Assembly (NCBI RefSeq): GCF_037042905.1
Contig: NC_087257.1
Span: 14,916,001-14,980,000 of the forward strand
DNA: 64,000 nucleotides
DNA from: Lytechinus pictus
Lineage: Eukaryota > Echinodermata > Echinoidea > Temnopleuroida > Toxopneustidae
Reading direction: 5' to 3'
Part shown: positions 12,401 through 26,500 of the stretch, piece after piece
Layout: every line of letters begins with the position of its first letter
How positions within the stretch are numbered: position 1 is the stretch's first letter
Notes under the pieces: generated by a model
Database searches by the model: none
Seen by the model: the letters and a program-made list of their open reading frames with translations, nothing else
Told to the model about the DNA's origin: nothing
Program-made: the position numbers and the translations under genes

Positions 12401-14554
12401 GTCCCAGACTTTTACCAGGTCTCATGATTCTTATACCAACACCAACACCTTGCATCATGATTTATATTTCAAAGTAACTTCTGGTTCCTTAGTCTATACC
12501 AATTTCCCTCACTTCCTTCTCTCAGACATTCTGGCACCGATTACGTAACACACTCCAGGTCTGCTAGCATTACTTGTATACATTTTTCTATATGATAAAC
12601 TGCTTGACTGATTTCTCATCATGCACAGATTAAGCAATAAGTCATGGCACTTAGCACGATATTATTCTTGCAGGAAACCCAAGCTGAGCAAGTTCCAAAC
12701 TATGACTACGAACCTTCCCCCAATAGCTTTGTCAATTAAGTGCCGCTTTGACATTTAAACACATTAACTATCAGTAAATTATATCAGTCTTGATATTAGA
12801 ATGAAAAATGCAATCTTATATTAAGAATTCATTTCTTGAAGTCAACAGAACCAATTTTTAGTCACTATTTCTCTTTTCAAAGTGAATATAAACCTTTATT
12901 ATCAATGTAAACACTACAGACTTCCTAGGATCTCACTTTCACTACTACTGCTTGATCCTTATTTATCCTTGCTTATTGGATTCATTGTTCAGTTGAAAAC
13001 TTTTTTTTTCTATTCTCATTGCTATCTAGGAAACAGTGGTCAACCTAAATGAAAATTTAAAGTAAGCCTTTTATGGATTTATTTTATAGAATTGAAAATA
13101 CTTCTTCTCACTTGGAAAGTGTTAAATGGTTTGGCACCAACATATCTACAAGACCTTGTCATGCCTTATACACCAGCTCGTAGCCTAAGATCATCACACC
13201 AGCAACTTCTTAAGACTCCCAAGACACGTGTAGCATATGGTGCGTGAGCTTTCTCTGCCTCAGCACCTTCTCTCTGGAATAATTTGCCGTTAAATTTAAG
13301 AATTATACCATCACTGGAGACCTTCAAATCAAAACTGAAGTCTTATCTTTTCTAACAGTATTAGTTATTGGCACTTTGACACTCATCTAAACTTTCTCAT
13401 TCTTTCTTTTTTTGTGCGCCTCGGAATAGAATATTTTTAGATAGATGGCGCTATATAAATGCCTATTATTATTATTGTTCAGTTGAAATTTTTTTTTTCA
13501 ATTCTCATTGCTATCTATGAAACAGTGGTCAACCTAAATGAAAATTATGGTAAGCCTCTGAATACATGTATGGATGTTGGCAGCAAATGTATGATGAAAT
13601 GCATGGAGTTGTGAGTGCATATGATCGGATCCAATACTTACGTTCAATGTCCAGGTTGATACGACATTCTGCCTTCAATCCATTCATGCCGTCACTGGCC
13701 TGATATAAGATAGCATGGTGACCCCACGGAAGCAGAGCAGAGTTGCTGCCATGGTTACAGTTCTCAATGATGTCAATCCCCGGAGGAGCTAGGAACACAG
13801 GATCGTCCCACTTAACCGCTGTCATCTTCGTCAAAGTTGTGATGTTCTGGTCTGGTGGGCAAAATTGCACGACTGGGCGAACATTATCTGAAATTGGAAA
13901 ATGATATGGGACATGGTCTCATTCTGTCAAAATCTTATATACAGGTTGTATAAACAAATTGATACAACGGGTTTAAGGATGTAACCAATTGTGAGGGCAT
14001 ATGCAAATCACATACATTGTAGTAATGCTTTAACTCTATGCAACCATCTTGGCATGCATTTTCGACAGCTTCTGGTGCAGAAGAAGACATAGACAGGGAG
14101 TCGGCATATTTGAAAAGAGTACTAAGCAATAGACATTGGAAATGTAACAGAAACGGTGAGATGCATATCATCACTCAGGCATGTATTTAACTAGTTTGTG
14201 ATAACAATTCAGAAAGCAGATGTGGCCTCTTCATCTGTGCGATATGTGGCAATTAGGAGGGCTTTAAAATTTCCCACTACGAAGTCATATTGCCAGCCCA
14301 TTTTATAAAACAAATAATGCAGAGGTTTCATATGTGATGTTAGTGTTGATAAAGGCATCATGTATTCACTTTGTAATGCGAAGGCACAAAATGCTTAAAC
14401 TGCATTAGTCTACCACGAACCCATTCACAACTGCACATTCTTTGGATATTATTTCAGATTTCCACGGAACCGCCATGAGCATTAGTTACAGGGGCGGATC
14501 CAGGATTTTCGAAAGGGAGGGGGGCACATTTTCCAGAGGTAAAATTTGACAAGC

Positions 14555-14595
<41 letters not shown>

Positions 14596-17500
14596 TTCAC
14601 TTTCAAAAGGGGGCACACTTTTGTTTCAACGGCATTTTTACATTACAAATTTCAGTTGTGCCTCTCATAAGAAAATGGGGGGGGGGGGGCCTGGGCCGTC
14701 TGGACGTGCCCCCCCCCCCTTGGATCCGCCAGTGATTAGTTATATACACACACCTACAGTACATTATAATTGCTTCTCTATAGATTACAATTATTAAATA
14801 TATTTGAAGTTATTCTTATCTTAGAAATCAGAATAATAAAATAGAATACCGAGAGATCACAATGGACAAGTGACCACTAAAGAACCTTTGATTGGTGATA
14901 TAATTTGACTCATTTACTTACTGGTCACGTAAACTTGGAAGACACAGGTAGCTGTATTGTTTGAATGGTCACTAAAGGAGAAACTACATTTGGTGTCGGT
15001 CGTGAAGTTATACGGCGACGTTAGGTCAATGGGATCTGTTATCATTGTAAGATCACTGTCGATGTTGTCTGCTGCATTAGGGAGGTCAAAGGTCACTTCC
15101 ACTCCCCAGAATTCAGTGCGCATTGCCGTGATAGGTTCAACGGGACAGGATGTGAGTGTTGGAGCTGTGAGATCTGTAATCCATTAGAAAAAAAACCATT
15201 GACTTATAAATAGTCTATTACTTCCTTAAAGATAACGTCTACCCCAACAAAACGTTGATTTTAATAGAAAGCAAAAGATTAATCGTATCTAACATTAAAA
15301 TCAAATTTATATGAAAAATTAGGGTGTTATCATTTGCTCATTATTTCAACAAATCAGTGATATGCATATCATTAGAAGTGTGTAAATGATTATGAATGAA
15401 TGAATGAATCTTTATTTCGTTTCAATTCCGATATCAAACAACAACAATAACAACAGTAAATTATTGGGATACAAGTAAATGGCAAAGAACAAAAGTAAAT
15501 AATTACACGATAATATACATAATACATGCACTACTTTTTATGGAACATTAGTAACACCCATGAGAACAGATGGAAATGAAACGTGGTGACCTACTAAGAA
15601 GCTTAGCTTGTGGGCCATAGGCCACCAGAATGTCATTTTAAAACATCATAGAACAAGCAAACAAAAAATTGGAGTAAATAACCAAAGTACAGATATACAT
15701 ATTTACAAAAGATACACTAAAAAGTAACAAAAAGGTGAAATGCAGAATGCAAACATTCTATTAGACCTAAAGTATAAGAATCTGAAATTCGAAAAGAAGA
15801 AAGAAAAGAGGAAAATATAAAGAAAATAGGCAGAGCTCTATTTTTGCATAGATAATTGTGGGAAGAATACAATTTATAAAGTTAGACGAGATATAACAAG
15901 CAGGCATTCGTTTACTGATTTAAGTATTTCTTCAGTAAATCGGTCTTTAATTTGTTTCTAAAAACACTACTTAAGGCTAACTGATTGCTTCAATGAAGAA
16001 GGAAGGGAGTTCCATAATTTTGGCCCTGTATAAACAAATGTATTTAGCCGAAAACTAGTTTTGACCAATGGCAAGTGGAGAAAAGAAACTTGTCTTGTAT
16101 AGTAAGAATGGATTTGGTCATTTCTAACACATAATGAATCAAGGGCAAGTGGAAGTTCTCTTTTATTTAATTGATACATAATGCAACCAAGGTTGAGATC
16201 AAATATGTCATGTAAATTAAGGAACTTGTTTTCATAAAACAAAATATTTGTGTGAGATCGTGAACTTACTCCACATACTAGTCTAAATTCCCTTTTCTGG
16301 ACTTATTGCTACAACTACAACAAAAATTATTGGAAAAATGACATTATATAAGGATTTTAAAGTTTTTTTTATATAATGTTTTACTCACAATGTGTTTTTT
16401 TTATATAAGGTTTTTATTTGCTATGGCTTTCATAAAAAGTTTTTATGCTAGGTTTTTACTCACTATAATGGCTTTTATATATATTTTTACTCGCTAGGCT
16501 ATTATATCAGGTTTTTACTCCATATGGCTTTTATTGGCTTAGGAAGAGCCGTGGCGTAGTGGTTCTGACTCTCGCCTTGAAAACAGAGGGTCGTGTGTTC
16601 AAATCCCAACGCGGTCTACCGTCCTTTGGCAAGGTGTTAATCAACATTTTGCCACTCTCGACCCAGGTGCTAAATGGGTACCCAGTAGGATGCGAAAGCC
16701 TATGTAGTATGCCTAGCAATGGAGTCTTTGCACTGAAATGCTCCCCAGGGAGTGGAGAAGGTGCATACATTGTATGCTAGCATGCAAGGATCCGATGACA
16801 GGGGTAATAATATGCTGTAAAGCGCTTTGGGCCATTATGGGAAAAGCGCTATATAAAAAAATATTTTTATTTTACTAAGACCTTAATATCAGGTTTTCAC
16901 TGCAGCTTTTAAACAAAGTTTTTACTCACTATGGCTTCTATATCAGGTATTTACTCATTATGGCTTTCATATAAGGTTTTACTCACTAAGCTGTTATATC
17001 AGGTTTATACTCACCAAGGCTTTTATAAAAGTTTTTTACCCATTATGGCTTTCATACAAGGTTTTACTCACTAAAGCTTTTACATGTATATCAGGTTTTT
17101 ACTCACTATGGCTTTTATATGTTTTTACTCACTATAATGGTTTTTATAAGTTGTTTTTACTATGGCTTTTATATCTGGTTTTTACTCATTATGGCTTTCA
17201 TATAAGGTTTCACTCACTAAAGCTTTTATATCAGGTTTTAACCCACTAGATATTCAAATAAGGATTTTACTCACCAAGACATCTTAGTTGACCGATAGTA
17301 CCCAAATCAGAGCTCCAGTGACCAGATTCTAAGCAGGTCACAGATTCAAGACCCCCATCAAGTGTGAGGTCAAGATCACAATGAAGTGTGCAAGTTGTCC
17401 CAGAATGCACTTTGTCTGATGTTATACATGATGAGGGAGAAGCAGAAACGCTGGAATCTACAACCAAGTGGTCACATCCAATAACTGAAATAAAAAATAA

Positions 17501-20500
17501 AAGATACTGTTTTATGAATTGATTGGAATACATAATATAGCAATGGATTTCCTAATGCACTTTACATAGCTACACAATGATGGTGTTGATTTTTAGTTTT
17601 TAAGTTAATGAGAGTTTGCTGGAATCGCTGGAAATACTGGAATCTACAACCATGGGGTCCCATCCAACAAGTAAACGTGAATAGACAAGATAATGCATTG
17701 GGATACACAAAACATGTAACGGTAAAACATATGAGTGGATTTTCCAAGGCACTTTTCCCTTAATAGTGACATAGTAAAGTTAATTTTCAGTTTATACAAA
17801 AATGTAAATTTTGAAGTCATGGGTCACTTTACGAACAGCTTTAACAGCTTTATAAAACACCCACCAGGGGCCTGTTGCATATAACTTTTTACCTGAGAAA
17901 ACTCAGGTTGTTTTTACCAGAGTTTTTGCCCTGTGTTAAAGTCAATGGCAGAAATCAGATTAACCTTAGTTTTCAGTTTTTACCAGAGTTTTCTCAGGTA
18001 ATAAGTTTTATGCAACAGGCCCCAGGTGTGTGATTTTCTATAATTACCTTGACAGAATGGATCTTCCTCGGTGTTCCAGTACATGTCTGTTCCATTAAAT
18101 TCACAGCTTGCTTCAGATGAACCAACCAATGAATAACCAATCAGACAGGTCAGGTGACACACAGAACCATGTGACCTGTCACATGACCCAACCAGGGTTC
18201 CAAACAAAGGAGGCTCATATGCTTCTTGACACTTACGTACTAAAGAAAGAAAGAGAGAAAGAAAGAAAGATGGATAGATAGAAAGAAAGACATAAAGTAG
18301 GAAAAAAGAAAGAGAGAAAATAAATAAATGAAAGAAAGCAAGCAAGCAATCCTATAAAATCATCAGATGTAGACATGTAGACTAGACATTTATGCTTTCA
18401 CTAGCAGATCTGGAGAGAGAGGTATAGGAAGTTTAATTTGAACTTAATTTGAATTGATTGCATATATTTTATCATAGAAGACAAGGATACAATAAGATGC
18501 AATACAAAATAAAGCAAAATACCATCCAGGTTAACTCACCATACACAGAAAGTAAAAAATATTCACTGTAATCTGGAAAATATACTAGAAAGAGTGTACT
18601 TGTCAATAAGGAGACAACAAGAACGATAAAGCCTTGTGAGTTAGTACTGCACCATTAACAGAACTGCAAACAAACAAAATGTTAATAAGATAATGTACGA
18701 TTCACTTTACCAGTCTTGAACAATGAACACAAAATATAACAATCTAAACAACAAGAATGAACGATAATGAGGATTTAAAAGTTTAAAAAGACTGAGGTTG
18801 ATTCAAAATAAACATTAAAACAGAGTTCAAATCAGAATATAAAAAAAAGGAGTGAACTCAGTTTATGGATATGTGTACCAACGCCAGAGTACTCACCAAT
18901 GACATCTATTGAAAACCTGCAGATGTTTTCATTCCCGGTCTCATCTCTTGCTATACAGGTGACTGCATACATGCCCGCGGTCATGACCCCAGAATAGAGG
19001 TCACAGGTCACTTGAGGGTCACTACCACTGTTATCTGATGCTTCGACAGACCACCGGACATTGGTCTCATTCATACTCCTCTCAGTGTAAACTGCAATGT
19101 CAGTCGGGCATTCATCAAAAGTAGGGGCCTCCACATCTGGATGGAAAGAAAACCAACAATGGTCGATTCAAAATAATTTTCTTGACTAAATTAATTCTAT
19201 GATTCATGTAGACTTTACATAAGAACTAAAGGTTCAATTATAGAAAGAGATGGATGAGAGCTATTCTTAATTTGAGTAAAGGAGGTAAAGTTGAACAGAC
19301 AGAAGTACTGAGCCTACCAAAGACTTACATTTTTTTAACCCATGAAAAACAAAAGATATTCATTCTGCTCACAAAACTTTGTGAGCAGGGACTTCGATAG
19401 TTGGATTATTCTTGTCTTAATGTTTTCTCCCCTACATGTCTTGAAACTCCTAGTTATCATTGATATGGTGGCAGAGGGGATATAACCCCATATAACTACT
19501 TATTATCATTGATATGGTGGCAGCAGTGGTACATAACCACATACAACTACCTTTTATCATTGATATGGTGGCAGCAGTGGGATATAACCCCATACAACTA
19601 CCTTTTATCATTGATATGGTGGCAGCAGTGGGATATAACCCCATTGAACTCCTTATTATCATTGATATGGTGGCAGCAGTGGGATATAACCCCATACAAC
19701 TACTTATTATCATTGATATGGTGGCAGCAGTGGGACATAACCCCATACAGCTACTACTTATTATCATTGATATGGTGGCAGCAGTTGGATATAACCCAAT
19801 GCAACTAATTATTATCATTGATATGGTGGCAGCAGTGGGACATAACCACATACAACTACTTATCATCATTGATTTGGTGGCAGCAATAACCCCATACAAC
19901 AACTGACTTTTATCATTGATAAAATGGCAGCAGTGGGATATAACCCCATGCAACTACTTATTACCATTTTTAATTGATATGATGGCAGCAGTGGGACATA
20001 ACCCCATACACCTACCTATTATCATTGATTTGGTGGCAGCAGAGTGGGATATAACCCCATACAACAACTACTCATTGATTTGGTGGCAGCTGTGGGATAT
20101 AACCCCATGCAACTATGGGGTATAACCACATACAACTACTTATCATCATTGATATGGTGGCAGCAGTGGGATATACCCAACACGCTAACTACTTATTAAA
20201 ATTGATATGGTGGCAGCATTGTCCAATACAACTACTTATTACGATCAATATGGTGGCAGCAATGGGGCATATTATAACCCCACTCTACTTATTATCATTG
20301 ATATAGTGGCAGCAGTTTTACAGTTACAAGTAAAAGGTCACAATTATAATGCTCGCCCCACAAAAAGTACATCAAGGCCTAAAAGAATACTGAGAGAATT
20401 TTTAAAGCATTAAGATGGTTTATTTATATCAAATAAACCATTTATCTATCTATCTTTTACCTATCTATCTATTCATCTATCTAGAGTGATGGATATTCAT

Positions 20501-23500
20501 ATCATAAAATGCATTGTATGTAGGTGCAGCATACATATTTACTCCCACAGCCATATACTAATATTACAAACGAGTTGACCCAAGATATGCCAGGGGCGGG
20601 GGGACACCACCCTCATGAAAAGCAGATGCTGTGGTGTTTCACAATTTTTTCCCTGTCATTACTGCATATTTCCTGATACAAAATTTGCAACATTTAAGTA
20701 TGTGGTTCTAAATTATGCAACATTTCATATGCACCAAATTGCTCAAAGGTGCAAACAAAATTATATAGCCAATCAATATATATGCATATTTTTTTTTACT
20801 TTGAATGATTAAAATCAACCAATTTTATGCTGGTTATGATCAAAGTAGTGTCACTAACAGATTTTTATTGAATAAACAATTTTTGAGAAAGTTGTAAGAA
20901 ATTCATAAGAAACTACCATACACCAAATTCCTTTTTTGACAAATTCCATTAGAATGCCAAAATACCTACAGAAAAAATAGTAATTTGGGGCTTTATTTAA
21001 TGACGTTAGAGCCCCCTTAATTTATCTGCATAAATATGTAATAGTGAAAGAGGCACATTATTCAAAAGATAAACAATATTTATGATTCCATACATGACAA
21101 GCATGAATTTATACTCATTCTTTTTTTTTCTTTTTTTTCTGGGGGGGGGGGGGCAATTAACTAAAATGTCAGATTAAATAATAGATGATATGGGTGACAA
21201 TATGGGAACAATATGATGGATCCTCCCCCCCCCCCCCCCCCAAGCTGTGGTAAGCCAAGGGTCCAAAACCCCAGCTCTAGCAGGGCTAAATAAAGAAAAA
21301 CATTAATACAGAATATTTTTTTTTCAATTCTATTTTTGTTGAGTTTCAACAAACTGAAATATAAAAACAGCATTTATAGCCATATTTAACATTTCTAAAT
21401 AAATTAAATAAGGCACAAAGACAACACAAGACAATACAAAACACCACAATTACATTTGTAAGAGAGAATGAGATCTGGGTTAAATGGTTTGTGAAATGGG
21501 ATAGGAAGATTGAGAGGGGGAAAAGAGATTGAGATAGGGAGAGAGATTATTGATTTCTTTACTTGTCGTTATATTTTAACAGGGTAGCCCTTTCAGTTAC
21601 AAGAACTGCTCGACCAAGGGGCCCTGTATCAACAGAAATTAAAAATATATCAAAACAATATCACATAAACATAGTCAACAAAAGGAACATAATAATCAAT
21701 GAGAAAGACAAATTTAATACAAAAAGTTAAGAAAAAAAATCCCTAATAAACTTATAACAACAGAAAGTAACAGAAAGTATTCATGGAAATCTTAAAAACA
21801 TATTTGTGTGAGGGAAATCGATTTACATTGTTTTTAAAAGAATTAAGTGAATTTGCTAAACGGAGAGAGGGGGATAACGTATTCCATATTTTAGAGCCAT
21901 GATAACAAAATGATCTTTTATAATATTCGGTTTGAGGTTTTTCAATAAAAAGAGGACAGTTAATTGAATATCTAGTTTGGAATTTATTGTTCTATGACGC
22001 ACTATATCCTAAATTTGGGGGTTTTATTGTGCATCACTTTATACATGCATATTTTAAATTGGTAATCAACTCTATCTGTGACGGATTGCCATCCTAAAGA
22101 TGACAATAATGTAATTCGAGGATTTAAATAATGTGTGTTAAAGATAAATTCCAGTTTTGGTAACGATCTAAAAATGACTTTTTACAGAATCTAATATAAT
22201 GACCACCTAAGTGTCTGTTTGTATGAATAAAAAATATGTGCCAAAGGATTCTGGAAGAAATTGTGTGATTGCTGAGAAATAAGCAAAATAAGCGCGGATT
22301 CGGTCACTTCCGTCGGGTCTTTATTTTAGCAATAATAATACACTGTCCCACGTGTGCCTATCTGTGTTGGTGATCTTCAGTGTGAACATTTTTCTGCGTA
22401 GATTTCAAGATTTCACAAAGTTCAGTTTATGTAACTGTACCAGATCTAGATCCTCGATGATATACTGACAATTAGGCCTTGTTTTACAGACTTTCTCATG
22501 AAATCAGTGTTTACTGCAAATACTGGAATTTCTCTTTAAGTATCAGACGAGCGTAGCGGTTTTGAAGCTTTTGTAATTTATCCAGATGGAACTTTGCTGA
22601 ACAGCCCCATAAAATTATACCATAATCAATAATATCAAACTATCATATAGCAATTTTAAAATTCTTTTTGGTAAATAAAATCTAATGCGTTTTATACATG
22701 ATATAGTTAAAGAGAGATGAATATAATTAGTCAAGGGAAAAGTCTTTTTTAATTGCGACACAATACCAAAATACACCCCCCAAAAAAAAAAATTGAATAG
22801 ACTACATCAATTGGAACTTAGTTCTGAACAAAAATTGTAAGATAGTAAAAATTCTTATATTAATTAAGGGAACAGATATTAAAGAGTAATATATGAACAA
22901 ATATATCAGAGAATACTACAAGTTATATGCAAAAATGAATTTAGTAACATATACACATGAAAATTTCTAAGAAACCAAATATATAAGCAATGCATTGTGT
23001 AAACAGAAAGCTGGGGTGATATAAATAAAGTATATATCATATGTACATAAAAGCACAAAATACTGAAATGTGTTAGACTCCTTAATGGAAATAAAGCAAC
23101 ACAAACAATGAAGAAAAAAGAAAAAGTGGAAGAAAGCTAAAAATTATCCATCTATATATATATATATATATATATATACATTTGTTCTCAAAGACATGCT
23201 ATATACTAATATATGATTACAATAAACTTAAAATAATATGAAAAGGCATAAAAAACATAAGAATCCAAAACATTGTAGAAAACAGGCTCAAATATTTCAC
23301 TATGATATGTTTCCTTCATTTGTTCAGATAAAATTAGGGCGCATTATATATTCCTGTCACTTTTCTAAATCACAAATATCGTTCTTTTTATCCTATTGTA
23401 GACCCTAATAATATCAAGTCTCCCATATCAATGATATGATACAGTGGCATCAGCTGATAACCCAACATTAGCCGTACACTGTAACAGTGAAATCCATTTC

Positions 23501-26500
23501 AATATATCCTTCCCTTTAAAACTCACAGTCTCCCAATGACCTTTTGTAGTAAGGCCACCTGTCTGTCTAGGGCCATTATTAAACATCTATTCATAGCAGC
23601 TACATTAGCCATACACACTCAAGGACTACTTGCACACCAGATCAGATACAATACCTACCACCCTAGGCCACACACACACATTCACACATCACACACACAA
23701 GAAAGAAACAAAACTGGTTGAGCACATACACACACAACTAACACACGCAAACCACACACAGAGAAGTAAACACACTGCGTCCAAACCATACACACAGCTA
23801 CAGGCAAGGTCTTTATGCAGAGGGGATTTGTATGCATACATATATATCCCAGTATACAGATCTGAATAGAGCATGCCATTCTGTGTACTGGCTGTACATA
23901 TACTCCAAGCTGTCTGGCAGAGTTTTGTGGTTTTTCTTTTAGCAATATCCATTGAGGCATTTTAGAACTTAATGTGTCATTTTAGCTGCCAAAACATTTT
24001 GTATACTTTTTATCTGACATCATTTGACCAGGCAATTATATCTTCATGAATGCAATTTACTAAGTTTTGATCAAGGGCGATTGTAGTTCTACAAAATGTA
24101 TATTGCTTTATACTCAGACATAATTGAGACACTGCGACAAGCAAGGATATTACTTTGGGATTAGTATCTCAACCACCAGCAACCATCGATCATAGCATAT
24201 TGGTAATACCTGCAACTTCGCCAACACTACTATAGCAACATGCACCTACAACCACCAGGTTGCTAACAAACTTACAGTCTACCCCTGCAGGCAACAACAC
24301 CAGTATCATCTTGCATCGTGTATCATTAGCATCACTGACAACAACTAGGTAGCACTTCAGCAACATTGCCTACCACTTCCCAACTGCAGTTGCATACCAC
24401 TCCTACAACACGCAAGCAGACTCATCATCGGCTGATAAAAAGTCAGACGCGATTCATTCATGTGGAAATGAGCCATCACAACTCTCTACCACACCTACAA
24501 CATCAGCAATGGCAGTAAAGACCACATCAGCAATACCATCAACTGCATCATCTGACCATGAAAGTCATATCATTCAATCAAAATCAAGCTTTGCAGAGGT
24601 ATTGAATCTACAAAACACAAGCACACTGACGGCATCATCCTGCAATGAGCAAACAACCAGTTTCGGTACCATGCAACCTACAACCCCTGTTGGCAACACA
24701 GACAACTCATTCCCAAAGATTCCACTTTCTCAAGCAGTGGTTAATGCAAAGAGGAGTTGCCAACAAAATGGGCAAACTCCTGAACATGCAACATCTCTGA
24801 CAACACCAACCACACCTGACAGTCAAGCAGCCACACCTACCACTACCAACAGTCAAACAGGAACTTGTTCAGAGCAGAAGTATGCAAGCGGATCGGTGTC
24901 GTGTTCAGAACCTTATTCATCAACAATCTCGACTTCAGCAACTGCAACAACAACTCTACCATCAAACCGAATACGACCTGCTTCTTCATCCCAACCCAAT
25001 GTGTCACAGCCATTTCACCCAGGAAAGCTTTCTCGCAACCAGTTACCCCTTGATATGAAGATTGAAGCTATACGTCTGAGGGAGGAGGAGGGGCTAAGTG
25101 CGCGGAGCATCATGGAGATCATGAATATGCATGGGTTTAAATGTGGAAAGACACAAGTGCAAAACATCTTGAAGCGTAAAGATGAATGGATTGAGCAATA
25201 TGCACAAAATGTACCGCTTTCTCGCAAACGGAAGCTGCGTAAGACAGGCAATGAGGAGATTAACCACAAGGTTTACGAGTGGTTTGAAGGCGCTATAGAC
25301 CGTATGATACCGGTGAATGGACCAATGTTGCAACAGAAAGCGGTGGAGATAGCGAGGGAGCTTGGTATAGCGGAGTTCAAGGGATCAAACGGATGGTTGG
25401 AATCGTTCCGAAGGCGGCATAGTATCTCCTTCGGGAAAGCAAAGGGATTGGAAGGAGAAAGCCCAGCCAGTGCCTTAATGATTCCAAAGAAATCTTCAAT
25501 ATTCGAAAAAGGTTCCCTTGGAAGCAATGGAGAAACTTTGTCAAAAGAGCTCCCACAAATGATAGTTGGGGAATACATGAAGAAGGATACGTCTAAAAGT
25601 TCTCTGCAAACAGGGGCGATAGACGCAAATGGTAGCCCTAAACTTTTGGCGATGTTACTGAAGAAGAAGGGAAATGATTGGTGTAAAATCAAACAGGAAG
25701 ACACTGCCAGGCCAGAGAAAGGTCAGAATGAGAAGGATGAAGGAGAGAAGAAAGACAAGGAGGAGACGAAAGACAAGGAGGAAAAGGAGACTTCGAGCAA
25801 TCTTAAGTTTAAGTCCATCCATCACGTTGCTGAAGCACTGAGGGAAATGAAAATCTTTTTTGCTACCAACAACTATTCTCATCTTCTCGATAGCTGTTTG
25901 GATCTTGAGGAGCAGGTTACACTGGAAAGCATTGCAAGGAAAGAGGCAGAGGAGAAGGCTACGGTCCTTGATCACCTGCACCCCTTGGACACCCGACCCT
26001 CATCTAACATGGATCCCACTTAACTTTAGAGCTACATGTACATGCAGGGGCTGTTGAACGGTTTTGAAAGTCGGATGGGGGGTTGAGTATGCAAAGAATT
26101 ACAATTAGATAGTCATTTTTAGGTTTATGTACATGGTTTTTATGAACACTTGGGGGGCAAAATTTCCCCCCCCCCGTTCCGCAGCCCCTGATATGTACGT
26201 GCATGCAGACAGATATTGACACTCAACCTTCAATATATTCTTAATTTCAGCTGAAAAACTGATGTATAACTGTCAAAGGGAAAGTTCACCCTGACGTCGA
26301 GTTGGTTAAAATTGATACAAGTTGAAAACAAAAGAAATAAATTAGTGAGATTTGGTGACAATCCATTAAAGAACATAGTGATTAATTTTTTCATAGTTCT
26401 TACTTTGTGATGTCACATGCAAGCAGCTCCCCATGTGTCATTTTCTAAGAAATTGAAAATGATTATTATATCATCAGACCTATATATCATCTCTTATCTG

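Noticed and set aside
19450..20310. Several long open frames on both strands
   Set aside because: They are produced by the 51-bp minisatellite; the peptides are simple repeats.
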